From contig JAFGUC010000024.1 of assembly GCA_016938695.1 (NCBI GenBank), forward strand, positions 434,001-498,000: a DNA stretch of 64,000 nucleotides, given 5' to 3'. Shown in pieces: positions 1 to 9,531 of the stretch. This stretch comes from Candidatus Woesearchaeota archaeon (GTDB taxonomy: Archaea > Nanobdellota > Nanobdellia > Woesearchaeales > JAFGUC01). The notes under the pieces were generated by a model that ran no database searches, had not been told where the DNA came from, and was given only the letters and a program-made list of their open reading frames with translations. Positions within the stretch are counted from its first letter, which is position 1. Each line of letters opens with the position of its first letter. A program made the position numbers and the translations under genes.

Positions 1-544
1 TTTGAGTTTCTTTATCTCTTTCTTCTTTAGTTTCATAAACACAGTGTCCTTCTTGCCATAAAAATTCTCGGCTTCTCAAGAAAATCTTGCAATCTTGAGT
101 TTCCCAACGACAAATATTACACCACTGGTTTATTTTAAGTGGTAAATCTCTCCAAGATCTAATCCATCTTGAATAAGTATCATACATTATAGTTTCAGAT
201 GTAGGTCTGATTGCATATCTTTCCTTAGTGTCATCCTTTTGTTCAATCCATGCAACTTCTGGTTTAAATCCTTCAGCGTGTTCAGCTTCTTTATAGAAGA
301 AACTTTCAGGAATGAACATTGGAAAATATGCATTTTGGACACCATGTCCTTTGATAACAGAATTAAAATAATCCATTACACTTTGCCATACAGCATAGCC
401 TAAGGGCTTAATAATCATACAACCTTTTACAGGTGCATAATCTGCCATTCCAGATTTAGTCACAACCTGGCTATACCAATCTGCAGTGTCATCAAACTTC
501 TTTGTAGTAATTCCCAAAGTTTGCATTTTATCATTCTTTGCCAT
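1..544 (-). CDS. proS: Prolyl-tRNA synthetase, archaeal type (C-terminus beyond window edge)
   Basis: Reverse-strand translation MAKNDKMQTLGITTKKFDDTADWYSQVVTKSGMADYAPVKGCMIIKPLGYAVWQ...AIRPTSETIMYDTYSRWIRSWRDLPLKINQWCNICRWE...REFLWQEGH; class II ProRS motifs; not in ORF track because it is open at the edge. Confidence 0.93.
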   Translation of the reverse strand, partial: MAKNDKMQTLGITTKKFDDTADWYSQVVTKSGMADYAPVKGCMIIKPLGYAVWQSVMDYFNSVIKGHGVQNAYFPMFIPESFFYKEAEHAEGFKPEVAWIEQKDDTKERYAIRPTSETIMYDTYSRWIRSWRDLPLKINQWCNICRWETQDCKIFLRSREFLWQEGHCVYETKEERDKETQ

Positions 545-591
545 AATAACCACCTAATTTGTTGTTAATATATAAAACTTATCAAAGATTT

Positions 592-966
592 CTAAATGAA
601 ATCTTCTAATTTAATTCTACCAGAATTAGTTACAGGTGTCAGTGGCAATTCTAATGCTTTTTCAATTATATTGCGTAATCCATCGTATTTTAGCATCGCA
701 AGAGTATCATCAAAATTGGCATGTTCTTTTAATACCAAATAGTCGCCACCCTCTCTAGGAACTGCGCAAATGAATAAATCATTTCTACCTGTTTTAATTG
801 CACAAAATTTTTCATAATTTGGAAGATACTTATCAATAAAAGACAAGGGTAATGGAATCTTTGCATCTTGTTGCTTTGGGTTGTAACCAAAACCGTGCTT
901 AGGCAGAAAATAGTGCATCTGTCTTTTTGCCCTGAAAATTCCGTAATCTTTATTCAAGTATTTCAT
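592..966 (-). CDS. Hypothetical protein, 124 aa
   Basis: ORF track only. Confidence 0.55.
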   Translation of the reverse strand: MKYLNKDYGIFRAKRQMHYFLPKHGFGYNPKQQDAKIPLPLSFIDKYLPNYEKFCAIKTGRNDLFICAVPREGGDYLVLKEHANFDDTLAMLKYDGLRNIIEKALELPLTPVTNSGRIKLEDFI

Positions 967-999
967 ATAAAATAAGAAAAAAAGAATTAATTTAAAAAA

Positions 1000-2148
1000 T
1001 TAATGTAAATTTTTAATGATTTCTCTTGCTTTTTCTTTTCCGATGTCAACATCTGGGTTAGAGAATGGATCAACACCCTCTAGCAAACAAAAATAATATG
1101 CAACACCTTGTAATAGAACAAACAATCTAGAAATTGTTGAAACATTAACATCTGGAACATGAATCTGGACAAAACTTCGTCCCTTTTCATTAAGTCCTTC
1201 AATAGTTCCTTGAGCTTCACAATTAACAATTTCTCCAGGACTAATTCCTTGTAAATCCGAAACCAAGTCATTAATCTTTAATTCATCCGGAACAGAAATT
1301 AAATTTTCACAAGGATAGTCTCTTGTAAATAGAACAGAAACGATATCGTTTGCTCCACCCATAACTCTTTGGACAAGTTCGTGTTGGCCACGTGGTACAC
1401 TTCGTAAAAATGATATTGGACCTTTACCTTCTTTTCCAGCACCTTCATTAATTAGTTGGTTGAACAAAAAAGTAATGTTCTCAAGTTCAGGAGAATATGC
1501 GCCAAACCATATTTTATCTTTTCCTTCTTCATACTTTGAATACAAGAATTTTGCAATTTGTAATGCATCATTTTCAGTATCATCTGGTAAAATTCTTTCC
1601 TTTTGCTCAAGCGCAGCTTCCAAAACCTTTTGGAAATCAAGACCGCACAAATAGCATGGAATCCCAACAACATTTGTTGCAAGCATAAATCTTCCTGCAA
1701 CATCAGTTCTAATACCAATTACAGGAACACCTTTTTTCTCAGCTAATTCTTTTAACATTCCTTTAGATGCAAGAACTAAAGCAGGATATTCTTTAAACAG
1801 TAAAAATGAACTAATAACTTCTAATGTATCTCCACTTCTAGACATGTAAACAATCAATGTTTTAGCAGGATCAAGTGCCTTGACTTTAGAAACAATTTCT
1901 GGATGAGTTGCATCAAGAATAATTGTATTTTTCGTAAAAAATCTTTGTAAAGGTTCTAGGTAGATTGCATTTCCACCCGTTCCAACCAAAACAATATTTT
2001 CATATCCAACAAGATTTTCAACTTTCTTTATTTCTTCAGGATATCTTAACATATATTCTTCAATAGCAGTCATAAAATTTGGTATGTCTGAAGAGACACT
2101 GTAATTAACTTCTTTATTTTCAGAAAACAAAATCTTCAAAAAAATCAC
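1000..2148 (-). CDS. SIS-domain sugar isomerase (phosphoglucose/phosphomannose isomerase-like)
   Basis: VLVGTGGNAIYLEPL...MSRSGDTLEVISS...GKGPISFLRSVPRGQHELVQRV; SIS fold motifs. Confidence 0.7.
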   Translation of the reverse strand: MIFLKILFSENKEVNYSVSSDIPNFMTAIEEYMLRYPEEIKKVENLVGYENIVLVGTGGNAIYLEPLQRFFTKNTIILDATHPEIVSKVKALDPAKTLIVYMSRSGDTLEVISSFLLFKEYPALVLASKGMLKELAEKKGVPVIGIRTDVAGRFMLATNVVGIPCYLCGLDFQKVLEAALEQKERILPDDTENDALQIAKFLYSKYEEGKDKIWFGAYSPELENITFLFNQLINEGAGKEGKGPISFLRSVPRGQHELVQRVMGGANDIVSVLFTRDYPCENLISVPDELKINDLVSDLQGISPGEIVNCEAQGTIEGLNEKGRSFVQIHVPDVNVSTISRLFVLLQGVAYYFCLLEGVDPFSNPDVDIGKEKAREIIKNLH

Positions 2149-2225
2149 CTCGAAACAAATATAAATCCCTTAAAGTGGACAAATTTATAAAACTATCTTG
2201 GATTTATATTCAAATTAATACAAAA

Positions 2226-3482
2226 ATGGGAAAAAAAGTCTACATTAAAACATTTGGTTGTACAATAAACCGTGCAGATTCACTAACTATGGAGAATCTG
2301 TTAAAAAACAAAGGTTACAAAATAGTTGATGAACCAAAAGGTGCTGATTTTGCAATAATAAATTCATGCACAGTTAAGTATTCTGCAGAAGCAAAGATGT
2401 TTGTAGAGATTGAAAAAGTAAAGCCTTTAGTCAAGCACATAATTTTAGCAGGTTGTGTGCCTCAAGCAGAACATAGTAAAACTCGACTAAAAAATTACAA
2501 CATAATTGGTGTAGACAAAACAATAAATGTTGTAGATATAATTGAATCAGTATCAAAAGGATTAATCATTCAAAATTTAGAACATGATTTAGATGATACT
2601 TTAGAAATAGAAAAAAGTTACAACCAAACTATTGAAATTGTTCCAATCTCAAAAGGTTGTCTTGGTGACTGTAGTTATTGTAAAACTCGACAAGCAAGAG
2701 GAACATTGCATTCTTTTAGCAAGACGAGAATATTAAGTTCAATAAAAAGGGCATTAGATACTGGTAAGAAAGAAATTTGGTTATCGTCTCAAGATTGCGG
2801 AGCATATGGTTTAGACATTAAATCAAATTTGGCTGAGCTTTTACATTACATTCTAAAAAATACTCCAAAAAATTATAGAATCCGTCTTGGGATGTCAAAT
2901 CCTAACTTTATTTCAAAACTAACAACCGAACTCATTGAAATCTTTAAAGATGACAGGATGTTCAAATTTTTGCATATTCCAGTTCAATCTGGTTCAAATA
3001 GAATCCTTAAATTAATGCGAAGACAATACCAGATTTCTGAATTTACTAAAATAATAACTGAATTTAGACAAGTCTTTCCAGATATAACAATCGCAACAGA
3101 TATTATTGTCGGATTCCCAACCGAAACCGAAGAAGATTTCTTAAAAAGCTATAACTTAGTTAAAAGATATAAAATTCCTATTTTGAATTACTCAAGATTT
3201 TGGCCAAGGCCAAATACTGATGCTGCTAAATTAGAAGAACTATCTTTATCAATCATGAAAGAGCGAACTTCAAAACTAAAACAGTTACATGAAAAAACAA
3301 CAACAGCTATACTAAAAGAATTAGTCGGACATTCCTGTGACGTTTTAGTAGATGAATTAGACGATTCCAAGATTATTGGCCGAACTAATAATTATCTAAA
3401 AATTATTCTAAAAACAGGAAAACTTTCTACATTCAAGACAATAACAGTTGTCAAAAGTGGAAGGTGGGAACTATACGAATGA
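2226..3482 (+). CDS. Threonylcarbamoyladenosine tRNA methylthiotransferase (CDKAL1/MtaB-like radical SAM)
   Basis: KVYIKTFGCTINRADS (UPF0004), SKGCLGDCSYCKTRQARG (radical SAM CxxxCxxC), C-terminal TRAM-like segment; TATA-like element near 2183 favours start at 2226 over the ORF-track 2175. Confidence 0.88.
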   Translation: MGKKVYIKTFGCTINRADSLTMENLLKNKGYKIVDEPKGADFAIINSCTVKYSAEAKMFVEIEKVKPLVKHIILAGCVPQAEHSKTRLKNYNIIGVDKTINVVDIIESVSKGLIIQNLEHDLDDTLEIEKSYNQTIEIVPISKGCLGDCSYCKTRQARGTLHSFSKTRILSSIKRALDTGKKEIWLSSQDCGAYGLDIKSNLAELLHYILKNTPKNYRIRLGMSNPNFISKLTTELIEIFKDDRMFKFLHIPVQSGSNRILKLMRRQYQISEFTKIITEFRQVFPDITIATDIIVGFPTETEEDFLKSYNLVKRYKIPILNYSRFWPRPNTDAAKLEELSLSIMKERTSKLKQLHEKTTTAILKELVGHSCDVLVDELDDSKIIGRTNNYLKIILKTGKLSTFKTITVVKSGRWELYE

Positions 3483-3518
3483 ATAAATATTTTGTTGTTT
3501 AAAAACAAATATTTATCC
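3483..3518 (+). terminator. Long AT-rich hairpin after the methylthiotransferase gene
   Basis: ATAAATATTTTGTT / AACAAATATTTAT near-perfect inverted repeat immediately after the stop codon. Confidence 0.35.
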
Positions 3519-3652
3519 GTCGTCATTAAAGACACATATTAAAATTACACCATTTTTATTTTATTTTAATACAAAATTGCAAGTGTTTTTGTAGTTTTAT
3601 TAAAAATACGTTTCTTAGTTGTTTATATATCTGATTGTACATATAATAGAAT

Positions 3653-4363
3653 ATGCTAACAGATATTGTTGAATCATACAACGGGTTGCGAACCGAATTA
3701 CAATCAGACCTTTCTGGTTTTAATGGACAATTAGAATTAGCAATTTTTGATATGTTATACAATATTGAAATCGCTCACGAAACTAAAAAAGAAGGAGTAA
3801 AAGATATTCTAGATTCTTTAGGAATTCATACCAAAAATCCAGGACTTACTGTAATTATTGGTTATGACACAACTAAACACGATAACAGTTATCTATTCAA
3901 TGGAACAAGATTTGACAATCCAATTCCAGTTTTAGTTGAAAATAATGGTGCATATGAAGTAAACCCTGATGCTTACAACTTAATTGTCAAAGCAAGTAAG
4001 AAAGATTACGCAACAATAATTGATGTTAAAGGTAATATAATTGCAACAGGTGTTTTCATCAATAAAGTTTCACTAGATAATCTTGCAAAACAACTTGGTT
4101 ATCAAGATTCCAAAAATGGTAAGCTTATAGATAAGAACGGTGAAGAACTTTTTGCCTATGAGGCTTTTGGTTTTGGTGAACCAGTAGGTACAAGACAAAG
4201 CTCAGCAATATATGCAACTAATAGATTTGAAGGTTCAAAAGCATATACTCTTTCAGAAAATGAGTATGATTGTGACAAGATACCTCACCTTCGAAGAATG
4301 GAAAATAGTAGAGTTACACATTCAACAAATCAAGCAGAAGGTTACAAAGCAAAAAAATACTAA
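3653..4363 (+). CDS. Divergent diadenylate cyclase (DisA_N/DacZ)-like protein
   Basis: KKDYATIIDVKGNIIATGVFIN ... GEPVGTRQSSAIYATNRFEGSKAYTLSEN resembles the DGA...GTRHRTA...VSE layout of DAC domains, with degenerate motifs. Confidence 0.45.
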   Translation: MLTDIVESYNGLRTELQSDLSGFNGQLELAIFDMLYNIEIAHETKKEGVKDILDSLGIHTKNPGLTVIIGYDTTKHDNSYLFNGTRFDNPIPVLVENNGAYEVNPDAYNLIVKASKKDYATIIDVKGNIIATGVFINKVSLDNLAKQLGYQDSKNGKLIDKNGEELFAYEAFGFGEPVGTRQSSAIYATNRFEGSKAYTLSENEYDCDKIPHLRRMENSRVTHSTNQAEGYKAKKY

Positions 4364-5562
4364 ACATTTTCTTTTAAAAAATCAATTATTTTTTTGAAAT
4401 TAATGTCGTTCATTTCTTTAGAATATTCCCTAGCAAGACCAAATAATATTTCTTTATCAATTAATGGATATAAACTTCCAACAATGTAATTTGTGAATTG
4501 AGTTATGTTGTGCGCCTTAAAATCTCTTTTACATCTTTCAAAATCAATAAAATTAACATTAAGATTTGAATCAATTAAGATATGTTTGTAAGGATATTTC
4601 ATTTCATCCTTGTTATATCCATGAGAATCTAAAATTCTTAGCTTGTCTAGAATCTCAAAAAGGACTTTTTTTCTTTCAACAGCAGATAATTCAATCCATT
4701 TATCATCGATATTAATTCCATCGATAAAATGATATGCAAAAAAATTGTGTCCATTAAAAATAACTTTAGGTCCAATTCCTAATTTGTTTAGTTCTAATAA
4801 CATATCGTACTCAAAATTAATGGTATTTGCTTGAGATTTAGGATTATGAATTTTGATAGCAATTTTTTCATTGTTTAAATCTCCAACATAAATAACTCCT
4901 CGTCGACCTTTTGCAAGATATTTGATGTTTGTAAGGCCTTTTTCTTCTAATGTTTTCAAAACAAATGATTTTATTATTTTCAGAACGTAAAGTTTTTCCA
5001 TTAAGCCAACATTTCTTTCTTCAATCATTTCATAATCTAAACAGTTGTCAACAATGAATTCAATTATTTTCTCAAGTTTAGTTAAACTAGAAAAAATGAT
5101 AATTGCTTGACCATCAACAGTCAAATGAGGATTCAAGGAATCAATAAATTTTTTTGTAATCTCATATCCTTTTTTTCCGCCATCAACAGATTTTACGAAT
5201 GGATCATTTTGATCAAGCATACTTGCAGGAAGATATGGTGGATTAAAAATAATTGTGTCAAACTTTTCACAAGAAAGAGAACCAAACAAATCAGAATATT
5301 TAACAGGAATACTTACTTTATTCAAAGAAGAATTCTCTGAAATCAATTCAATGGCATTAGGGTTAATATCAACACAACTGATATCAAAACCCATTTTTGC
5401 AAGCATGATGCAAGTATAACCTGAACCAGCACCAACCTCAAGACATCTGCCTTTTGCTAAATTAAACACTTGTTTTGCAAGCATAAACGTATCTTCATCA
5501 GGTGCATAAACTAAAGGATGACTTTTTATTTCAATATCTCTAATAACGTCATTAAATTCCAT
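4360..5562 (-). CDS. Fusion: HemK/PrmC-type methyltransferase + archaeal Ser/Thr kinase-like domain (COG2112-like)
   Basis: LEVGAGSGYTCIMLAKMG...FDTIIFNPPYLP (NPPY) then AKGRRGVIYVGDLNNEKIAIKIHNPKS...HILIDSNLNVNFIDFERCK (kinase-like). Confidence 0.75.
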   Translation of the reverse strand: MEFNDVIRDIEIKSHPLVYAPDEDTFMLAKQVFNLAKGRCLEVGAGSGYTCIMLAKMGFDISCVDINPNAIELISENSSLNKVSIPVKYSDLFGSLSCEKFDTIIFNPPYLPASMLDQNDPFVKSVDGGKKGYEITKKFIDSLNPHLTVDGQAIIIFSSLTKLEKIIEFIVDNCLDYEMIEERNVGLMEKLYVLKIIKSFVLKTLEEKGLTNIKYLAKGRRGVIYVGDLNNEKIAIKIHNPKSQANTINFEYDMLLELNKLGIGPKVIFNGHNFFAYHFIDGINIDDKWIELSAVERKKVLFEILDKLRILDSHGYNKDEMKYPYKHILIDSNLNVNFIDFERCKRDFKAHNITQFTNYIVGSLYPLIDKEILFGLAREYSKEMNDINFKKIIDFLKENV

Positions 5563-5660
5563 TTTTGATATTAAATTGACTAGGATAATTATTTATAAAT
5601 ATTACTTTTATTTATTTCAATATTGAAAATAAAAAATAAAGTCACAAAATTTATAAATGT

Positions 5661-5680
5661 AATATACTAATTAGTATATT
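5661..5680. promoter_or_regulatory. 20-bp perfect palindrome downstream of a TATA-like box, pilin-like operon promoter
   Basis: AATATACTAATTAGTATATT is its own reverse complement; TTTATAAA at ~5650. Confidence 0.45.
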
Positions 5681-5711
5681 ATTATACTAAATTTTTAAAA
5701 GAGGTGTAACA

Positions 5712-6230
5712 ATGGCGTTTAACAAAAAAGCAAGTTTGAACATGTCCATTAACGCAATTGTCATGTTAGTTATGGCGATGGCCTTGCTTGGACTTGGTCT
5801 AACATTCATCAGAGGAATGATGGGTGGAGCTACAGGAAAACTTGGTGGAGCAATAGATGCAGCAGATTTAAGCGAGCCTCCAACAGCAGAAAAGCCTGTA
5901 ACAATGGATAGGACTATTAAGATTAAAAGAGGAAAAACTGTAAACACTAAAATCGGTTTCTATAACACTGGTGATGCAGTAACAGATGCCGTTCCTGAGT
6001 TTGATAGCACAGCTGGTGACGCATGTAAAGGTTCAGGCAGTGGTGGATCATTCACTCCTGGAATTGTAGCATTACCTCAAGATGTTGGCTCAGGTCAATC
6101 AGCAGCATACGAAGTTATTATCGATTTGTCACAAGCAAATCCACAACCAGGACCAGGAACGTATGCTTGTAAATTAGCAATCGCTAACACAGAAGAAGAA
6201 AAGCAATTCTTCCTTGAAGTAACATCATAA
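5712..6230 (+). CDS. Pilin/archaellin-like secreted protein
   Basis: Basic N-terminus then NMSINAIVMLVMAMALLGLGLTFIRGMM hydrophobic helix; beta-rich remainder. Confidence 0.55.
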   Translation: MAFNKKASLNMSINAIVMLVMAMALLGLGLTFIRGMMGGATGKLGGAIDAADLSEPPTAEKPVTMDRTIKIKRGKTVNTKIGFYNTGDAVTDAVPEFDSTAGDACKGSGSGGSFTPGIVALPQDVGSGQSAAYEVIIDLSQANPQPGPGTYACKLAIANTEEEKQFFLEVTS

Positions 6231-6265
6231 ATTGATGTTATTTTTTTAATTTTTTTAATAAAGAG

Positions 6266-6499
6266 GTGATTCTTATGAAAAAGCGTTTAACTCGTCAAGA
6301 GGAATTTGAAGTTCTAAAATTAGTTCTCGATAAATTCTTATGGTTAGGTTTTGGAGTTATGGCATTTGGTCTATACACTCTTCTAACTGGTGGAGCTAAC
6401 GAAGGTTTACTTAGAGGATTCGCATTTATGATTGGTGGAGTATTAATCCTTTTAGTCTTCATGGGCCTTTTGATAAAAGAATATGAAATTATGCCTTGA
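6266..6499 (+). CDS. Small two-TM membrane protein
   Basis: Two hydrophobic segments; RBS-like GAGGTGAT upstream; between two pilin-like genes. Confidence 0.6.
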   Translation: MILMKKRLTRQEEFEVLKLVLDKFLWLGFGVMAFGLYTLLTGGANEGLLRGFAFMIGGVLILLVFMGLLIKEYEIMP

Positions 6500-6527
6500 G
6501 GCTAATTTTTTTATTTAATTTTTATAG

Positions 6528-7142
6528 GTGGTATATATGGTAATGTCCAAAAAAGGTTTCGAGCTTTCAATTAATATGGTTGTAATTCTAATAATTACTA
6601 TTGCTGTTTTCGGTGGTGGACTTATGCTTTTAAGAAAGATGATGTCTGGTGCTGGAGATATTCAAGCAAGAGTTTCACAACAACAAAAAAGTCAGATAGA
6701 ATCCATGCTTCTAAACTCTGATGCACGTGTTGCAATTCCAATGAATAAGCAAACGCTCAAAAGGGGCGATCATTTAACAATCGGGGTTGGAATAAACAAC
6801 ATCTTTAGAGATTCTCAAGGTTCTGGTTTAGAAGAAGACCTTTTCGGACTCAATGTTAAATTTTCAACAGTTCAGTTGTTATCTGGTCAAAATTGTAACT
6901 CCGATGAATGGATGAATCCTGGTTGTGGAAATGGTGCTGCAAGTCCAGATAGTTTCATCATAATGTTAGCAACAGATTACTCAGTAAAAAAGAACAATTA
7001 TGAAATTGTTGAAGTACCTTTTGTAATTCCAAAAGATGCGAAACCGGGTAAATATGTTTTCAATGTAAACGTAACATATGATGAATCTGGAGAAACAAAA
7101 TCATACGATGTAATCAAAAAAATCTATTTAACAATAGAATAA
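6528..7142 (+). CDS. Pilin/archaellin-like secreted protein
   Basis: KKGFELSINMVVILIITIAVFGGGLMLLRKMM N-terminal helix. Confidence 0.6.
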   Translation: MVYMVMSKKGFELSINMVVILIITIAVFGGGLMLLRKMMSGAGDIQARVSQQQKSQIESMLLNSDARVAIPMNKQTLKRGDHLTIGVGINNIFRDSQGSGLEEDLFGLNVKFSTVQLLSGQNCNSDEWMNPGCGNGAASPDSFIIMLATDYSVKKNNYEIVEVPFVIPKDAKPGKYVFNVNVTYDESGETKSYDVIKKIYLTIE

Positions 7143-7190
7143 TTTTTTTTATTTTTTAAAAATTAGAAAAGAAAAATAATTAAAAAAAAT

Positions 7191-8654
7191 TTATTTTCTC
7201 AAAATCTTCAAGACTAAGAAAACACCAACAACAAGTAATACTACGTTAAGGCCTGCAAGACCAACAACAAGTAATACATCATTAGTAGCTTCTTTGTCAT
7301 CTGATTTAGTATCTACAACAACTGGTTCATAACCGTTTAAAATATCGTCTGAACTAGTATTGTCAACAACAATATCAGATGGTTCGTCTTCTGAATTATC
7401 AACTGGAACAGTTGTTGTTTCTTCAACGCATTTTCCAATTTGTAATTCAACATAGTATTTTGAGTCATCAACTGGTTTGCTTTCACTATTGTCAGTAAAA
7501 AATTCAATAGTAAACAAGTAAGTTCCTGCTTTTGCGTCAGAAGGAATATCAACAGTTAAACTTCGTGACTGACTTTCTGAAGTGTCTGCATCCATATCGA
7601 TGTTTTTTTCAACATATGCATAATCAAGATCTTCATTATAAACATACATCATAATTTCATCTTCATCAGATCTTCCTGCGTTCATGAATTCAAGTCTCAT
7701 TTGTGCGGAATCATCACATGAAATTTGTGGGTTTACAAAAGAACTTTTAGCTAAGTAAATTTTCTCTTTTTGTTTTGAAAAACCAAGTTCCAAGTTGAAG
7801 ATATCTTCGTACTCATTGTCATCAATATCTACTCCTAGTACATCAAATACAAACATAAATGAATCTGATGTGGAATCTGATAATGAATCAATTGGAGCAG
7901 TAAAAGTTACTTCAACAGATTTTGTTCTAACTGAACCAGTTGAACTAATTCCTTTGACATCGTCAAAATCATAAGTTTCTTCATCAAAAAAAGATGTTTC
8001 GTCAGGTTCAAAACTTAATTCAACACTTGATAATTCAGCATCGCTGTTTTCATCATAATCTTTTTCAAACAAAAGATTTGCTACACTAACTTCTACAGTA
8101 ACATCTTCTTCTAAAGCAATTCCTGCAAGAGAAAGATCTCCATTATATAAATCTGCCAAGTAAAATTTCTTATTCTTTGCAGATGTACTAGTTGAAGACT
8201 GTGCGTCATAATCAACATCAACTTCAGTGATAAGTAATTTTTGAGTTGTTACGTAATTAGTAACTGATGCACTAACAGTTTTGCTGTTTGCAGAACCAGT
8301 AGTTGAAACATTATCATAATTGTAAGTACATGATACTTCCCAGTTCAAAACTTTCTTTTCAAATGGTGTAATTGTAAACTGGATGTAGTTAGTTCCAATA
8401 ACTCCAGGAACTGATGTGCCTGAAAGGCCTGTTCCAACAACATTACATACTACATTTGTGACGTTATATTCGCCAACAACTGGACCAAGCGTAAAACTTG
8501 CATTGACATTAGGTTCAGACAACACATAGTAACTAGTACTTGATGCACCGTCAACCTTTACTCCTGGATTAGTTGGAGTAATAGTTAATGCACTAACGCT
8601 CATAACACTTACAAAAAGTGCAATTACGAGCATAAACATTATTCCTTTTTTCAT
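7191..8654 (-). CDS. Secreted, membrane-anchored surface protein (COG1361/S-layer-like)
   Basis: N-terminal signal peptide, Ser/Thr/Asp-rich body, C-terminal TM helix VLLVVGLAGLNVVLLVVGVFLVLKILRK. Confidence 0.6.
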   Translation of the reverse strand: MKKGIMFMLVIALFVSVMSVSALTITPTNPGVKVDGASSTSYYVLSEPNVNASFTLGPVVGEYNVTNVVCNVVGTGLSGTSVPGVIGTNYIQFTITPFEKKVLNWEVSCTYNYDNVSTTGSANSKTVSASVTNYVTTQKLLITEVDVDYDAQSSTSTSAKNKKFYLADLYNGDLSLAGIALEEDVTVEVSVANLLFEKDYDENSDAELSSVELSFEPDETSFFDEETYDFDDVKGISSTGSVRTKSVEVTFTAPIDSLSDSTSDSFMFVFDVLGVDIDDNEYEDIFNLELGFSKQKEKIYLAKSSFVNPQISCDDSAQMRLEFMNAGRSDEDEIMMYVYNEDLDYAYVEKNIDMDADTSESQSRSLTVDIPSDAKAGTYLFTIEFFTDNSESKPVDDSKYYVELQIGKCVEETTTVPVDNSEDEPSDIVVDNTSSDDILNGYEPVVVDTKSDDKEATNDVLLVVGLAGLNVVLLVVGVFLVLKILRK

Positions 8655-8789
8655 TTTCTAAAAACCCCCTCTTATATGGTTTAATATGATGTAACTATCT
8701 GAAAGTAGATAAAAACTTTATAAATGTTTTGATAATTTTCACTATTTTAGAAGCTAAAACCTTAAAAATAAGAAGAATTAGAGAAAATA

Positions 8790-8996
8790 TTAATCTGCAG
8801 GTCCTTTATAAACCAATTCTTCCTTGCCACACTTAGGGCAACGGAATACATCGTAATTGATGTTCATAGACATACGAACGCCAGTTTTCTTCATTTCAAG
8901 AGTGCATTTTTTACAAATTTTAACTGGACCTTTCATAATCTTGTTATGATTCTCAATTAATTCATCAACATCAATATCTGTCATGGTAGAAATCAT
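8790..8996 (-). CDS. Small zinc-ribbon protein
   Basis: CKKC...CPKCGKEE. Confidence 0.55.
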   Translation of the reverse strand: MISTMTDIDVDELIENHNKIMKGPVKICKKCTLEMKKTGVRMSMNINYDVFRCPKCGKEELVYKGPAD

Positions 8997-9034
8997 GGTG
9001 AATTGGATTTAAATAATTTTCTCTTGATGCAACA

Positions 9035-9106
9035 CCCTTGCCGGGATTCGAACCCGGGTCTTAGCCTCCGCAGGGCCACATTCTATCCAGACTATACTAC
9101 AAGGGT
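9035..9106 (-). tRNA. tRNA-Arg (anticodon GCG)
   Basis: ACCCTTG...CAAGGGT acceptor, anticodon stem TGGCC-CTGCGGA-GGCTA, T-arm CCGGG-TTCGAAT-CCCGG. Confidence 0.92.
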
Positions 9107-9152
9107 AAATGTCAACCTAGAAATAGAAATAATTTAAAAAATTTATTCAATT

Positions 9153-9497
9153 TTACAATATTGAACGAATCTTTTCTATGTTATCAGCAACTTCTTCACC
9201 TTTTTTTGTTAAGTGAAGTAATTTCAATCTGCCGTGTTTCTCAAAAATAACCAATTTCTTTTTTTCAATTTCATTTAGAATCTTTACAATATGAGAATAT
9301 GTGCAATCAATTGACTTAGCAAGCGCAGATGCATACATTGCGCCCTGATTCTCTCTTAGTGTAACAAGCATCATCGCCGGCTTAGGGCGAAAAAAAACAT
9401 TAAACATCTTATCGTCGACCATTTCTATTCCCTTTCCATAAACTATTTTTTTGTATATATATTTTGTGTTTGTTATTTTGAAGTGTATCACATTCAA
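9153..9497 (-). CDS. Winged-helix transcriptional regulator (MarR/PadR-like)
   Basis: ALAKSIDCTYSHIVKILNEIEKKKLVIFEKHGRLKLLHLTKKGEEVA. Confidence 0.7.
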   Translation of the reverse strand: MNVIHFKITNTKYIYKKIVYGKGIEMVDDKMFNVFFRPKPAMMLVTLRENQGAMYASALAKSIDCTYSHIVKILNEIEKKKLVIFEKHGRLKLLHLTKKGEEVADNIEKIRSIL

Positions 9498-9531
9498 AAA
9501 CTCAAAACGTATTTAAAATTTTTGTTTCTGT

